The position numbers and the translations under genes are program-made. This document shows, piece by piece, positions 11,176 through 19,538 of a stretch of DNA of 64,000 nt; within the stretch, counting starts at the first letter, position 1; each line of letters starts with the position of its first letter. The stretch lies in the NCBI RefSeq assembly GCF_001427525.1, contig NZ_LMGU01000001.1, positions 1-64,000 on the forward strand, read 5' to 3'. The stretch comes from Microbacterium sp. Root61. Lineage in GTDB: Bacteria; Actinomycetota; Actinomycetes; Actinomycetales; Microbacteriaceae. The notes under the pieces were generated by a model that was not told the DNA's origin, did no database searches, and saw only the letters and a list, made by a program, of their open reading frames with translations.

Positions 11176-11860
11176 CTTCTCGACATCGCACGAGGCTCCG
11201 GCGATCATCGCGATCGACGGACCCGCCGGCAGCGGCAAGTCCAGCGTCTCCAAGCAGGTCGCCCGTCGCCTCGGCTACGGCTACCTCGACACCGGCGCCG
11301 CCTACCGGGCGCTGGCGTGGCTCGCGATCCAGCGGGGCGTCGACACGTCGGACGCGTCATCCGTCCTGGACGTCTCCGGCGACTTCGACTACGCCATCTC
11401 GCTCGACCCCGATGACTACTGGGTGCGCGTCGGCGAGACCGACGTCACCGCCGCCATCCGCGAGCCCGAGGTGTCCGACGCCGTCAGCGGCGTCGCACGC
11501 GTTCCCCCCGTGCGCGAGGGCATCAACCACCTGTTCCGTGCCCTCGTGGCCGGCTCCGGCCTGCCCGGTGTCATCGTCGAAGGACGCGACATCACCACAG
11601 TGGTGGCTCCGGACGCGCCCGTGCGCGTCCTGCTCACCGCATCGCCGGAGGTGCGTGCGGCCCGCCGCAGCGCCGAGGTGACGACCCAGGATGCCGCGAC
11701 CGTGGCAGCCGCATTGCACCGTCGCGATGCATCCGACTCGACCGTCGTCGACTTCCTGACCGCCGCCCCCGGCGTCGTCGTGGTCGATTCGACGGATTTG
11801 GATTTCGACCAGACCGTGGATGCCGTGCTGAACGTCATCGGCACGGGCATCACTCGCTGA
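11168..11860 (+). CDS. cmk: Cytidylate kinase
   Basis: 230 aa. Phosphorylates CMP and dCMP with ATP. The P-loop [14 protein letters not shown] lies at about residues 15-28, followed by [14 protein letters not shown] and [12 protein letters not shown], all diagnostic of Cmk. ATG 11168 overlaps the tyrA stop; a GTG 15 nt upstream is possible but lies deeper in tyrA. The der start follows after 15 nt. Confidence 0.94.
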   Translation: MTDFSTSHEAPAIIAIDGPAGSGKSSVSKQVARRLGYGYLDTGAAYRALAWLAIQRGVDTSDASSVLDVSGDFDYAISLDPDDYWVRVGETDVTAAIREPEVSDAVSGVARVPPVREGINHLFRALVAGSGLPGVIVEGRDITTVVAPDAPVRVLLTASPEVRAARRSAEVTTQDAATVAAALHRRDASDSTVVDFLTAAPGVVVVDSTDLDFDQTVDAVLNVIGTGITR

Positions 11861-11875
11861 AGACAGGAGCGCACA

Positions 11876-13399
11876 ATGGGCGCTGAAGACGAATACGAAG
11901 GCGGCCCCGACCGCCTCGCCGAGAAGCTCGCCGCGATCGACGAGGAGCTCGCCGAGATCCGTGCGGCGACCCTCCGCGCGAGCCTCGCCGACTACGAGCT
12001 CGACGAGACCGACGCGCAGATCCTCGACTCCGGCACCCGCGGCGTCGACGGCATCGAGATCCTGCCGGCGCTGCCGGTGGTCGCGATCGTCGGTCGCCCG
12101 AACGTGGGCAAGTCCGCGTTGGTGAACCGCATCCTCGGTCGCCGCGAGGCCGTCGTGGAGGACACCCCCGGTGTCACCCGTGACCGTGTCACGTACAAGG
12201 CCGAGTGGATGGACCGCCGCTTCTCGCTGGTGGACACCGGCGGGTGGGAGCCCGACGCCCGCGGTATCGACCTCGCGGTCGCCGCGCAGGCCGAGGTCGC
12301 GATCGACCTGTGCGACATCGTCATCTTCGTGGTCGACGCCATGGTCGGCGCCACCTCGACGGATGAGGCAGTCGTCAAGATGCTGCGCCGCAGCGGCAAG
12401 CCCGTCTTCCTCGTCGCGAACAAGATCGACGACGCCCGCCAGGAGCCCGAAGCGGCTGCCCTGTGGAACCTCGGACTCGGCGAGCCCTACCCGGTCTCGG
12501 CCATCCACGGCCGCGGTGTCGCGGATCTCCTCGACGAGATCATGAAGGTGCTGCCGGAGATCTCCGCCGTCGCCAAGCACGAGATCGGCGGCCCGCGCCG
12601 CGTCGCGATCCTCGGTCGCCCGAACGTCGGGAAGTCGTCGCTGCTGAACAAGGCTGCCGGCGAAGAGCGCGTCGTCGTGAACGAACTGGCCGGCACCACG
12701 CGTGACCCGGTCGATGAGATCGTCGAGCTCGGCGGAAAGCTGTGGCGTCTCGTCGACACCGCCGGCATCCGTCGTCGTGTGCACCTGCAGCAGGGCGCCG
12801 ACTTCTACGCGTCGCTGCGCACCTCGGCCGCGCTCGAGAAGGCCGAAGTCGCCGTCGTCGTGCTGGACGTGAGCCAGCCGATCAGCGAGCAGGACATCCG
12901 CATCATCGACATGGTGATCGAGTCGGGCCGTGCGCTCGTGCTCGCGTTCAACAAGTGGGACCGTCTCAGCGACGACGACCTGGAGAACGCCGACCGCCGC
13001 CGCTACCTCGAGCGTGAGATCGAGCAGGACCTGGCACACGTCGCCTGGGCCCCGCGCGTGAACATCTCGGCGCGCACCGGACGCCACCTCGAGAAGCTCG
13101 TCCCCGCGCTGGAGACCGCGCTCGAGTCGTGGGATCAGCGCATCCCGACCGGCAAGTTCAACGCGTTCCTCTCCGAGCTCGTCGCCGAGCACCCGCACCC
13201 GTTGCGCGGTGGCAAGCAGCCGAGGATCCTCTTCGGCACGCAGGCCGCGAGCCGTCCGCCGACATTCGTGCTGTTCACGACCGGTTTCCTTGACCCGGGC
13301 TACCGCCGCTTCGTGCAGCGTCGTCTGCGCGAGATCTACGGCTTCGAGGGCACGCCGATCGTCGTCAACATGCGGGTGCGCGAGAAGCGCACGCGCTGA
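11876..13399 (+). CDS. der: Ribosome-associated GTPase Der (EngA)
   Basis: 507 aa. Essential GTPase of 50S subunit assembly with tandem G domains: [14 protein letters not shown] plus DTGGWE and NKID in the first, [14 protein letters not shown] plus DTAGIRRR and NKWD in the second. A C-terminal KH-like domain follows (PPTFVLFT, then [20 protein letters not shown]). An N-terminal extension of about 60 acidic residues is usual for actinobacterial Der. An AGGAG-type RBS precedes ATG 11876. The gene ends against the convergent GNAT gene with no spacer: the stops form TGATCA within the palindrome GCGCTGATCAGCGC (13393-13406). Confidence 0.96.
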   Translation: MGAEDEYEGGPDRLAEKLAAIDEELAEIRAATLRASLADYELDETDAQILDSGTRGVDGIEILPALPVVAIVGRPNVGKSALVNRILGRREAVVEDTPGVTRDRVTYKAEWMDRRFSLVDTGGWEPDARGIDLAVAAQAEVAIDLCDIVIFVVDAMVGATSTDEAVVKMLRRSGKPVFLVANKIDDARQEPEAAALWNLGLGEPYPVSAIHGRGVADLLDEIMKVLPEISAVAKHEIGGPRRVAILGRPNVGKSSLLNKAAGEERVVVNELAGTTRDPVDEIVELGGKLWRLVDTAGIRRRVHLQQGADFYASLRTSAALEKAEVAVVVLDVSQPISEQDIRIIDMVIESGRALVLAFNKWDRLSDDDLENADRRRYLEREIEQDLAHVAWAPRVNISARTGRHLEKLVPALETALESWDQRIPTGKFNAFLSELVAEHPHPLRGGKQPRILFGTQAASRPPTFVLFTTGFLDPGYRRFVQRRLREIYGFEGTPIVVNMRVREKRTR

Positions 13400-13819
13400 T
13401 CAGCGCTTCGCTGCTCCCGATGGACGGACCATGGCCGTCTCATCGGGAGCGGCGAACCCGAAGCCCTCGTAGAGGGTGTGGGCGTCCTTCGTGAAGAGCG
13501 TCCAGCGGAAGTCCCGCCCGGGGCCCTCGTCGATCATCAGGCTGAGCAGCCGTTTGCCGAGCCCCTGGGCCTGGTGAGCCTCGAGGACGAACACGTCCGC
13601 GAGGTAGGCGAACCCGACCCCGTCCGAGGCGGCACGGGCGAACCCGACCTGGGCGCCGGTTGCGGCGTCGTAGGCACCGACCACGCGCCAGGCGCTGTCC
13701 AGCTGCGCCTCGATGTCGGCGCGCGAGCGCCAGCGGCCCCAATAGGCGTCGGTCGAAAGCCACTCCCACACGAGATCGCGCTGGATGCGGCTCGGGTCGT
13801 CGTCGAGCACATAGTCCAT
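13400..13819 (-). CDS. GNAT family N-acetyltransferase
   Basis: 139 aa. A compact GNAT fold: LADVFVLEAHQAQGLGKRLL contains the acetyl-CoA-binding Q-x-x-G-x-G/K motif, and TKDAHTLYEGFGF is the C-terminal GNAT strand. ATG at 13819 begins the conserved protein; 6 nt before it (reading the minus strand) is CAGACT, a plausible leaderless -10. The open frame extends much further upstream without homology. Substrate unknown. Stops directly against der. Confidence 0.82.
   Translation of the reverse strand: MDYVLDDDPSRIQRDLVWEWLSTDAYWGRWRSRADIEAQLDSAWRVVGAYDAATGAQVGFARAASDGVGFAYLADVFVLEAHQAQGLGKRLLSLMIDEGPGRDFRWTLFTKDAHTLYEGFGFAAPDETAMVRPSGAAKR
13413..13450 (+). terminator. Hairpin inside the 3' end of the convergent GNAT gene
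   Basis: GCTCCCGATG (13413-13422) pairs with CATCGGGAGC (13441-13450) and GACGG (13423-13427) with CCGTC (13435-13439), with one bulged base. This 15-bp stem follows the der stop by 14 nt but is wholly within the opposite-strand coding sequence. It may end transcription of der. There is no T-tract. Confidence 0.45.
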
Positions 13820-13914
13820 CGCCCCAGTCTGCCGGGACCGGCCGAATCCGGGCCGCGGCCAATCCGGGACACGTGGCCCCTGGCTGCGTCCACGGATGGT
13901 GTGGGCCGGGCCGC

Positions 13915-14060
13915 TGTCTCGCGAGCTCACAAAAGTGGCACGCTCCCGGCGGCTCCAGCGCGCCGTTTCTGCGAGCTCGCGAGACCGGGAACGCCGCCCG
14001 CGCGCGAGCTCACGAAAGCTGCGGGCTGGTTTGTGAGCTCGCGAGCCGGGGGTCGGCGCT
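13915..14060. repeat. Two tandem inverted-repeat units built on GCGAGCTC
   Basis: Four copies of a GCGAGCTC core occur in about 130 bp of non-coding DNA. The first and third carry a downstream CAC(A/G)AAA tail. The second and fourth are in opposite orientation, with an upstream TTTC or TTTG tail. Each neighbouring pair can fold into a long hairpin: 13915-13985 with near-identical 19-nt arms, and about 14005-14050. The segment occupies most of the 271-nt gap between the leftward GNAT and the rightward Nudix gene. No IS-like ORF is present. Confidence 0.7.
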
Positions 14061-14090
14061 GGGCGAAGGCGGATATGACAAGGTGGAGAG

Positions 14091-14990
14091 GTGACGATCG
14101 AACCCCCTCGGCCCGGTGAGCCGCGCCGACCACTCGGTCCGCGTGACCCCGGCGATGCCTGGGTCGTGGCCGAGTCGGGTGAGCGGTTCTGGGGCAGATT
14201 CGGCGCCGCGGGACTCCTGGCCCTCGACCCCGAGCGCGGCGTGCTGCTGCAGCACCGCGTCTCGTGGAGCCACTTCGGCGACACGTGGGCGCTGCCCGGT
14301 GGCGCGCGGCACGAGCACGAGTCCGCGCGCGACGGTGCCCTCCGCGAAGCCGCCGAAGAGGCCGGCGTACCGCCGACGGCGATCGTGTCGCGCTTCTCCA
14401 GCGTCCTCGATCTCGACGTCTGGACGTACGCCACGCTGGTCGGCGACGTGGTCACCCCGTTCGAGCCGGTGATCAGCGACCCCGAGAGCCACGCCCTGGC
14501 GTGGGTGCCGATCGACGAGATCGACGCGCTGCCGCTGCATCCCGGATTCGCCGCCTCCTGGGTCGGCCTCAGACCCGCGCTCGCGCTGCGACCGGCCGTG
14601 GTGGTCGATGTGGCGAACGTGGTGGGGTCGGTGCCCGACGGCTGGTGGAAGGACCGCGCGGGTGCGGCCGAGCGCCTCATCGCGCGGATCGAGACGCTCG
14701 CGGAGACGGGGATGGATGCCGCGTCCCTCGACCTTCCTGCCACGACCTGGTTCCCCGAGTTCGTCGCCGTCGTCGAGGGTCAAGCGCGCAGCGCCGCCAC
14801 GGCGACCGGCACGGTCCGCGTGGTCGCGGCCGAGGCATCCGGCGATGACGAGATCGTCGCGCAGACTGCTGCACTCCTCGCCGCCGGACGCACGGTGACC
14901 GTCGTCACCAGCGACCGCGGCCTCTCGGAACGCGTCGCCGCACTCGGCGCGCGCGTCCAGTCGGTCTCGTGGCTGCGCGACCGGCTCTGA
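14091..14990 (+). CDS. Nudix hydrolase with C-terminal NYN/PIN-like domain
   Basis: 299 aa. The N-terminal half is a Nudix domain with a canonical box (GARHEHE then REAAEEAGV, near residues 68-90). After about residue 165 a second domain begins with VVVDVANVVGS and continues with GDDEIV and VVTSDRGLSERV. These spaced acidic residues (VDxxN, DD, SD) resemble NYN/PIN-type nucleases. The GTG at 14091 is preceded by GGTGGAGAG. The combination suggests nucleotide sanitation linked to nucleic-acid handling, but no substrate can be given. The C-terminal domain call is by motif only. It overlaps the next gene by 22 nt. Confidence 0.78.
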   Translation: MTIEPPRPGEPRRPLGPRDPGDAWVVAESGERFWGRFGAAGLLALDPERGVLLQHRVSWSHFGDTWALPGGARHEHESARDGALREAAEEAGVPPTAIVSRFSSVLDLDVWTYATLVGDVVTPFEPVISDPESHALAWVPIDEIDALPLHPGFAASWVGLRPALALRPAVVVDVANVVGSVPDGWWKDRAGAAERLIARIETLAETGMDAASLDLPATTWFPEFVAVVEGQARSAATATGTVRVVAAEASGDDEIVAQTAALLAAGRTVTVVTSDRGLSERVAALGARVQSVSWLRDRL

Positions 14991-15388
14991 GCGGCGCGGC
15001 GGCGTCGAAGCTCCGCATCGTGGCCGGTGTCGTGCTCGCGCTCGTGATCGTCGCGGGCCTCGCGGTGCACCGGGTACTGCCCGAGTCGACGTTCGCCGAC
15101 ATCGCGGGTGATGCGCTGTACGTCGCCGCGGTCTACGCCGCCCTCGTGCTGGTCGCGCCCCGACTCCGGTCGTGGATCGTGGGGCTGATCACCCTGGTCT
15201 GGTGCATGGGGATCGAGCTGTTCCAGCTGACGGGCATCCCGCAGCAGGTCGGCGCGGTCTTCCCTCCCGCGATGCTCGTGCTGGGCACGGTCTTCGACGG
15301 ACGCGACCTGGTGGTCTACGCCCTGACGGCCGTTGCGCTCCTGCTGATCGATACGGCGATCCTGCGGCGTACGACGTCCCGGGCCTAG
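14969..15388 (+). CDS. DUF2809 family small membrane protein
   Basis: 139 aa with four hydrophobic segments (about residues 15-35, 45-65, 67-90 and 100-130). The central WCMGIELFQLTGIP stretch is the DUF2809 hallmark (ELxQ). Function unknown. GTG 14969 lies within the end of the Nudix gene; a shorter start is possible. Its TAG stop shares the tetranucleotide CTAG with the stop of the convergent S4 gene. Confidence 0.75.
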   Translation: MAARPALSGAAASKLRIVAGVVLALVIVAGLAVHRVLPESTFADIAGDALYVAAVYAALVLVAPRLRSWIVGLITLVWCMGIELFQLTGIPQQVGAVFPPAMLVLGTVFDGRDLVVYALTAVALLLIDTAILRRTTSRA

Positions 15389-15753
15389 TAGCCGCGCAGC
15401 TTGTCGATGTCGCGACGCTCGCGCTTGGTCGGGCGTCCGGTTCCGCGGTCGCGCACCGGCACGGCGGCGACCTCTTCGCGCGGCGGCGGCGGGGGAGTGC
15501 GGTCCTCCATGGCGGTGGCGACGACTGCGGCGCCGACGCGCTTGGAGATCGGCGTGCGCACGACCAGCTGCCGGTCGAACCCGGCGATCCGCACGCGGAT
15601 CTCATCGCCCGGTCGCACGGGCTGCGCCGCCTTCACCCGTTCGCCGTTGACGCGCACATGACCGGCCCGGCACGCGGTGGTCGCGGCGGAGCGCGTCTTG
15701 TAGATCCGCACCGCCCACAGCCAGGCGTCGACGCGGGCCGAGGCATCCGTCAT
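15385..15753 (-). CDS. S4-domain RNA-binding protein, HslR (Hsp15)-like
   Basis: 122 aa. The S4 domain fills residues 5-65 (VDAWLWAVRIYKTRSAAT, then GHVRVNGERVKAAQPVRPGDEI). A basic/proline-rich tail ends in RERRDIDKLRGY. Family members bind stalled 50S-nascent-chain complexes in heat-shock recovery; that role is assumed, not shown. Starts ATG 15753, overlapping the stop of the upstream minus-strand gene by 4 nt (ATGA). Stop codons with DUF2809 overlap 4 nt. Confidence 0.85.
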   Translation of the reverse strand: MTDASARVDAWLWAVRIYKTRSAATTACRAGHVRVNGERVKAAQPVRPGDEIRVRIAGFDRQLVVRTPISKRVGAAVVATAMEDRTPPPPPREEVAAVPVRDRGTGRPTKRERRDIDKLRGY

Positions 15754-16457
15754 TCCGTGGCGACCTTCCCGCTACGCGTCGCGACGATCACTCCGGCGGC
15801 GATCAGACCCTGCCCGAGGCAGTAGGTGAACATGACCGCCGGGCTCGTCCAATCGGGCATCGCGTCGGGCATGAAGAGGCGGAAAGCCAGGATCGTGTCC
15901 GAGCTGAGGAAGAACGCCCCGCCCCACACGATGAGCGGATGACAGCGGGATGCCGCGGCCGCGGTGCCGCCCAGCACGAGGCCGTACACGGCGACGGCGA
16001 TCGCGAGAGCGCCGAGGAACGGCCACAAGACGGCGACCAGGACACCCCACCACAGGGCGTACACGATCGACCAGGCCGGCAGTCGGCGTACGGCGAGGCG
16101 TCGCCAGAACAGCCAGATGTAGCAGAGGTGCGCCAGCCCGAAGCAGAGCAGCATCATCGGCAGGGTGGGTGCGAACGGGAAGAACGTGGCCGCGCCATCA
16201 CCGAGCCACGACAGCGCGATCGCGGTGAACAGCAGCGCGAAGGGCGTGCCCCACGTCGAACCGCGCCCGCCCCAGAACACGGCGACGGCCAGCAGCGGCA
16301 TGAGCGCGAGCTTGGTCGGGGCGGCCAAGGCATCGGCGTCTGCGGCCAGCGCGGCGACATGCACGATCGATACGAGCACGAAGGGCACGAAACCCCACCA
16401 CCAGGAGCCGGGGAGAGCGGATGCCGCGCTACGGCGCGCGATGGAGGGTGAGGTCAC
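15750..16457 (-). CDS. YhhN family protein (lysoplasmalogenase-like)
   Basis: 235 aa, about eight hydrophobic segments. The family pattern is visible: ALMPLLAVAVFWGG, then ALSWLGDGAATFF (conserved LxxxGD), FGLAHLCYIW and FFLSSDTILAF. Related proteins hydrolyse lysoplasmalogens. GTG 16457 is chosen: TACGAT on the minus strand lies 6 nt before it, giving a leaderless start, and the upstream frame has no homology. Likely cotranscribed with the S4 gene. Confidence 0.8.
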   Translation of the reverse strand: MTSPSIARRSAASALPGSWWWGFVPFVLVSIVHVAALAADADALAAPTKLALMPLLAVAVFWGGRGSTWGTPFALLFTAIALSWLGDGAATFFPFAPTLPMMLLCFGLAHLCYIWLFWRRLAVRRLPAWSIVYALWWGVLVAVLWPFLGALAIAVAVYGLVLGGTAAAASRCHPLIVWGGAFFLSSDTILAFRLFMPDAMPDWTSPAVMFTYCLGQGLIAAGVIVATRSGKVATE

Positions 16458-16482
16458 CGCCCCATCGTATTCGCGCGCCCGC

Positions 16483-17064
16483 TCAGTCGAGGGCGAGTGC
16501 GACGATCGCACGGTCGGGGCGTGGACGGGCGACCTCGCGGAAACCGGCATCCTGGAACACCGACAGGATCCCGCGGAACAGGTCGTTCGCGCGCTTCGGT
16601 CCGGCTGAGACGTCGATCGGATACCCCTCGATCACGCGCGCGCCGTGATCGCGCGCGAAGTCGACGGCCGCGTCCAGCAGGCGGGAGTTCAGCCCGGTCG
16701 CGCGGTGCTCCTTGCGTACGACGAAGCACGTGACCGCCCACACGCTCGGATCGTCGAAGGGCTCGGGGGAGTTGGTCGCGAATTCGCGTGTGCGCGCGAG
16801 GCGCGGCTGTGCGGTGCGGGGACCGACGCGCACCCACCCCGCCGCTTCGCCGTCCACGTAGGCGATCAGCGCGGGTGGCGGATCGGACGCCATCTCGTCG
16901 CGCAGCAACCCGGCGCGCTCGTCCTGGGTGGTGTTCTGGAACTGGGCGTTCGTGATCGTCCACCACTGGCATTGGCAGCTGCGGCCGTCACCGCCGCCCG
17001 ACAGTGCGTACTCGGCATCCGCCACGCGGTCTGACGTCGCGGGTGCGATGAGGATCTCACTCAT
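16483..17064 (-). CDS. GNAT family acetyltransferase with CQCQWW motif
   Basis: 193 aa. A N-terminal DGRSCQCQWWTI motif is followed by GEAAGWVRVGPR, VWAVTCFVVRKEHRATGLNSRLL (acetyl-CoA-binding motif A) and a C-terminal GFREVARPRPDRAIV strand. The Cys-rich CQCQWW signature defines a small actinobacterial GNAT subgroup with no assigned substrate. ATG 17064 is chosen: TACCGT lies 6 nt upstream on the minus strand (leaderless), and the longer frame would run into the tRNA region. Confidence 0.8.
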   Translation of the reverse strand: MSEILIAPATSDRVADAEYALSGGGDGRSCQCQWWTITNAQFQNTTQDERAGLLRDEMASDPPPALIAYVDGEAAGWVRVGPRTAQPRLARTREFATNSPEPFDDPSVWAVTCFVVRKEHRATGLNSRLLDAAVDFARDHGARVIEGYPIDVSAGPKRANDLFRGILSVFQDAGFREVARPRPDRAIVALALD

Positions 17065-17136
17065 GTTCCGACGGTAATGGCGGGCTCGGACACCGACAAG
17101 GGACCGTGTGGGTTCGCGGGCGCTCCGCGGACCCGG

Positions 17137-17142
17137 TAGGAT
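17137..17142 (+). promoter_or_regulatory. tRNA-Pro -10 box
   Basis: TAGGAT lies 31 nt before the mature 5' end of tRNA-Pro and fits a housekeeping sigma -10 element. No convincing -35 was identified. Confidence 0.5.
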
Positions 17143-17173
17143 AGGGGAGTTGTCTGCGCGAGAGCGCGGGCCT

Positions 17174-17247
17174 CGGGATGTGGCGCAGCTTGGTAGCGCA
17201 CCTGACTGGGGGTCAGGGGGTCGCAGGTTCAAATCCTGTCATCCCGA
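17174..17247 (+). tRNA. tRNA-Pro (anticodon GGG)
   Basis: A 74-nt cloverleaf: acceptor CGGGATG/CATCCCG, D arm GCGC..GCGC, anticodon stem CCTGA/TCAGG around loop CTGGGGG (anticodon GGG), T arm with GGTTCAAATCC, discriminator A. CCA is not encoded. A terminator follows 10 nt later. Confidence 0.95.
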
Positions 17248-17257
17248 CAGAAATGAC

Positions 17258-17293
17258 GAAGAGCCGGCCTTTGGGTCGGCTCTTCGTCTTTTG
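17258..17293 (+). terminator. Terminator after tRNA-Pro
   Basis: GAAGAGCCG (17258-17266) pairs with CGGCTCTTC (17277-17285), extended by a partial GCC/GGT pairing, followed by GTCTTTT. A classic intrinsic terminator. Confidence 0.85.
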
Positions 17294-17445
17294 CGTTGCG
17301 CTGAAGTATGGATGAACCGGGTTTCACGGGGGCCCGCGCCGCTCGAGGGCTCGGCACGCGGCGCGGCCTCACGCCGAGCGACCTGATCGCGCGGGTGCTT
17401 GCGTGAGTGGGCCGATGCGGTACCCCGGAGAATTTCCCCGGCCGA

Positions 17446-17500
17446 TGTCGAGATCGCCGGGTCGGTTCCGTCTCCTATCTGAAGCGGCCAGAATGGCCGC
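17446..17500 (+). promoter_or_regulatory. Candidate ECF42-type promoter and adjacent inverted repeat
   Basis: TGTCGA (17446-17451) and CGTC (17469-17472) are separated by 17 nt. This matches the -35 TGTCGA / -10 CG(A/T)C pattern that I recall being described for ECF42 sigma factors. The downstream operon encodes an ECF42-type sigma, so autoregulation is plausible. Just downstream, GCGGCCA (17484-17490) and TGGCCGC (17494-17500) form a perfect 7-bp inverted repeat around GAA. The rest of the 17294-17445 gap shows nothing recognisable. Confidence 0.55.
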
Positions 17501-17518
17501 ACAGAATGGGAGGCTGTC

Positions 17519-17926
17519 ATGGCCAAGTATCTGATGCTCAAGCACTACCGGGGCGGTCGCCCCGCGGCGAATGCGGTCCCGATGGATCAGCTCACGCCGG
17601 ATGAGTGGGCCGCGCACGTGCAGTACATGCTGGACATGGAGGAGCGGCTGCTCGCGTCGGGAGAACTGGTCTCGTCGGAGGGACTCTCGATGGGAGGCGC
17701 GTGGGTCCGTTTCGATGGCGAGGGGCGCCCGCCCGTCGTCGACGGTCCGTTCGCCGAGACGAAGGATCTCATCGCGGGTTGGATGCTCATCGAAGTCGAC
17801 TCCTACCAGCGGGCGCTCGACCTCGCCTCTGAGCTGTCGGCTGCGCCGTGGGCAGGCGGCACCCCTCTCGGCGAGTGGCTGGAACTGCGCGAGGTGATGA
17901 GCGCTCCACCGGCCGAGGTCGGATGA
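17519..17926 (+). CDS. YCII-related (DGPF) protein, ECF42 partner
   Basis: 135 aa. Family signature VVDGPFAETKDLIAGWMLIEV near residues 75-95 and the N-terminal MAKYLMLKHY strand. DGPF-domain proteins are the regular genomic neighbours of ECF42 sigma factors; their biochemical role is unsettled. GGGAGG precedes ATG 17519. The stop overlaps the sigma gene start (ATGA), so they are coupled. Confidence 0.88.
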   Translation: MAKYLMLKHYRGGRPAANAVPMDQLTPDEWAAHVQYMLDMEERLLASGELVSSEGLSMGGAWVRFDGEGRPPVVDGPFAETKDLIAGWMLIEVDSYQRALDLASELSAAPWAGGTPLGEWLELREVMSAPPAEVG

Positions 17927-19149
17927 CGTCGGTGGTCCCCACGCCCCCTCCAGATGCCGCTGGCGCGTCATCCGGAGCCTCCGGGCGCGTGGGCCCAGCC
18001 ACGGCACTGCGCCGTGCGATTCCAGAGGTCGTCGGCATCCTCGTCCGGCGCGGCGCGGACTTCGCGTCGGCCGAGGATGCCGTGCAGACCGCTCTGGTGC
18101 GAGCGCTCGAGCGACCGATCCTCGGGGGAGTGCGCGACGTCCGCGCGTGGCTCGTCACGGTGGCGTGGCGTGCGTTCCTCGATCAGGTGCGCAGCGATAC
18201 GGCGCGCGCCGCCCGGGAGGAGAGACTCGCGCAAGAACCCGAACGTGGCCTCGTGCCGCAGCATGACGACACGCTCGGGCTCTACTTCTTGTGCACACAT
18301 CCGGTCCTCACCTCGACGTCGGCGATCGCACTCACATTGCGTGCGGTCGCCGGCCTCACGACGCGGCAGATCGCGGATGCCTTCCTGGTGCCGGAGGCGA
18401 CCATGGCCCAGCGCATCAGCCGCGCGAAGCAGCGACTCGTCGGCATCCCGCTCGATCAGCCGGGCGATCTGTCCCGTGTGGTGCGCGTTCTCTATCTCCT
18501 GTTCAACGAGGGGTACTCGGGCGAGATCGACATCGCTGCTGAGGCTGTTCGCGTGACGCGCCAGCTCGCCGCGCTCACCGACGAGCCTGAAGTCGCCGGG
18601 CTCCTCGCGCTCATGCTGCTGCACCATGCGAGGCGGCCGGCCCGTGTCATAGGTGGCCGGCTCGTGCCGCTCGCCGAGCAGGATCGTTCCCTGTGGGACG
18701 TGGATGCGATCACCGAAGGCGTCGCCATCCTGCAGTCGGCGCTGGCACGGGACCGGCTGGGGCAGTACCAGGCGCAAGCCGCGATCGCGGCGTTGCACGC
18801 GGATGCGCCGACTGCCGCCGAGACCGACTGGGTCCAGATCGTGGAATGGTACGACGAGCTTCTCGTGTTCGGGGACTCGCCCGTCATCCGACTCGGCCGC
18901 GCGGTCGCGATCGGCGAGGCGGACGGGCCGCGCGCGGGCCTGGCCGCCCTCGACCTCGTGGGCGATGATGTGCCGCGGTACCACGCCGCGCTCGCGTACC
19001 TCCAGGAGCGGAGCGGTGCCACGGATGCAGCTGCCGCCGAGTACGCGGAGGCCGCACGCCTAGCGACCAGCATCCTCGAACAGGAGCACCTGCTGCGCCA
19101 GGCGCAGCGCCTCAGCCAGAGTCGGGACACGATCGCCGACGATCGCTGA
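17923..19149 (+). CDS. ECF sigma factor, ECF42 group (SigJ/DUF6596-type C-terminal extension)
   Basis: 408 aa, about twice the length of a plain ECF sigma. Region 2 (FASAEDAVQTALVRALERP, then RDVRAWLVTVAWRAFLDQ) and region 4 (AVAGLTTRQIADAFLVPEATMAQRI) lie in the first 190 residues. The remaining 220 are helical with TPR-like features and conserved LYLLFNEGYSG, VRVTRQLAAL and LDLVGDDVPRYHAALAYL, typical of ECF42. No anti-sigma gene is adjacent, as expected because activity is thought to be controlled through the C-terminal extension. ATG 17923 overlaps the YCII stop. Confidence 0.88.
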   Translation: MTSVVPTPPPDAAGASSGASGRVGPATALRRAIPEVVGILVRRGADFASAEDAVQTALVRALERPILGGVRDVRAWLVTVAWRAFLDQVRSDTARAAREERLAQEPERGLVPQHDDTLGLYFLCTHPVLTSTSAIALTLRAVAGLTTRQIADAFLVPEATMAQRISRAKQRLVGIPLDQPGDLSRVVRVLYLLFNEGYSGEIDIAAEAVRVTRQLAALTDEPEVAGLLALMLLHHARRPARVIGGRLVPLAEQDRSLWDVDAITEGVAILQSALARDRLGQYQAQAAIAALHADAPTAAETDWVQIVEWYDELLVFGDSPVIRLGRAVAIGEADGPRAGLAALDLVGDDVPRYHAALAYLQERSGATDAAAAEYAEAARLATSILEQEHLLRQAQRLSQSRDTIADDR

Positions 19150-19232
19150 TCAAGGCCATGGATCCGCGTGCGCGGCAACCAGCATCCACCTGGGGCCGCC
19201 TCCGGCCGCGCGGGTGTCGCGGTCGTCGACCG

Positions 19233-19538
19233 CTAGGAGAACACGGGAGAGAGGAACCGGCGCTCGTAGCGACGGATGCAGCCGGTCGCACGTGCGAACT
19301 CGAACGCCTCCTGGCACTCCGGATCCGTCTTCGAAGCGTTCCGGTAGATCTCATATTCGGCCAGCGACGGGAAGGTGAACAACGCGAACGCCTCGTCGCT
19401 GTCGCCCTCGCTGGGCATGAAGTAGCCGTGGTGGGTGCCCCCGAGCCTGTTCACGAGTCGGATCCACGTGCGGCCGTACTGGGTGAAGTCGTCGAGCTTG
19501 TCGGGATCGATCTCATAGCGAAGATGAACAGTGATCAT
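19233..19538 (-). CDS. NIPSNAP family protein
   Basis: 101 aa. MITVHLRYEIDPDKLDDFTQYGRTW at the N-terminus and GGTHHGYFMPSEGDSDEAFALFTF in the middle are NIPSNAP/ferredoxin-like dimeric fold features. Function unknown. AAAGGA precedes ATG 19538 on the minus strand. It stands alone. Confidence 0.8.
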   Translation of the reverse strand: MITVHLRYEIDPDKLDDFTQYGRTWIRLVNRLGGTHHGYFMPSEGDSDEAFALFTFPSLAEYEIYRNASKTDPECQEAFEFARATGCIRRYERRFLSPVFS

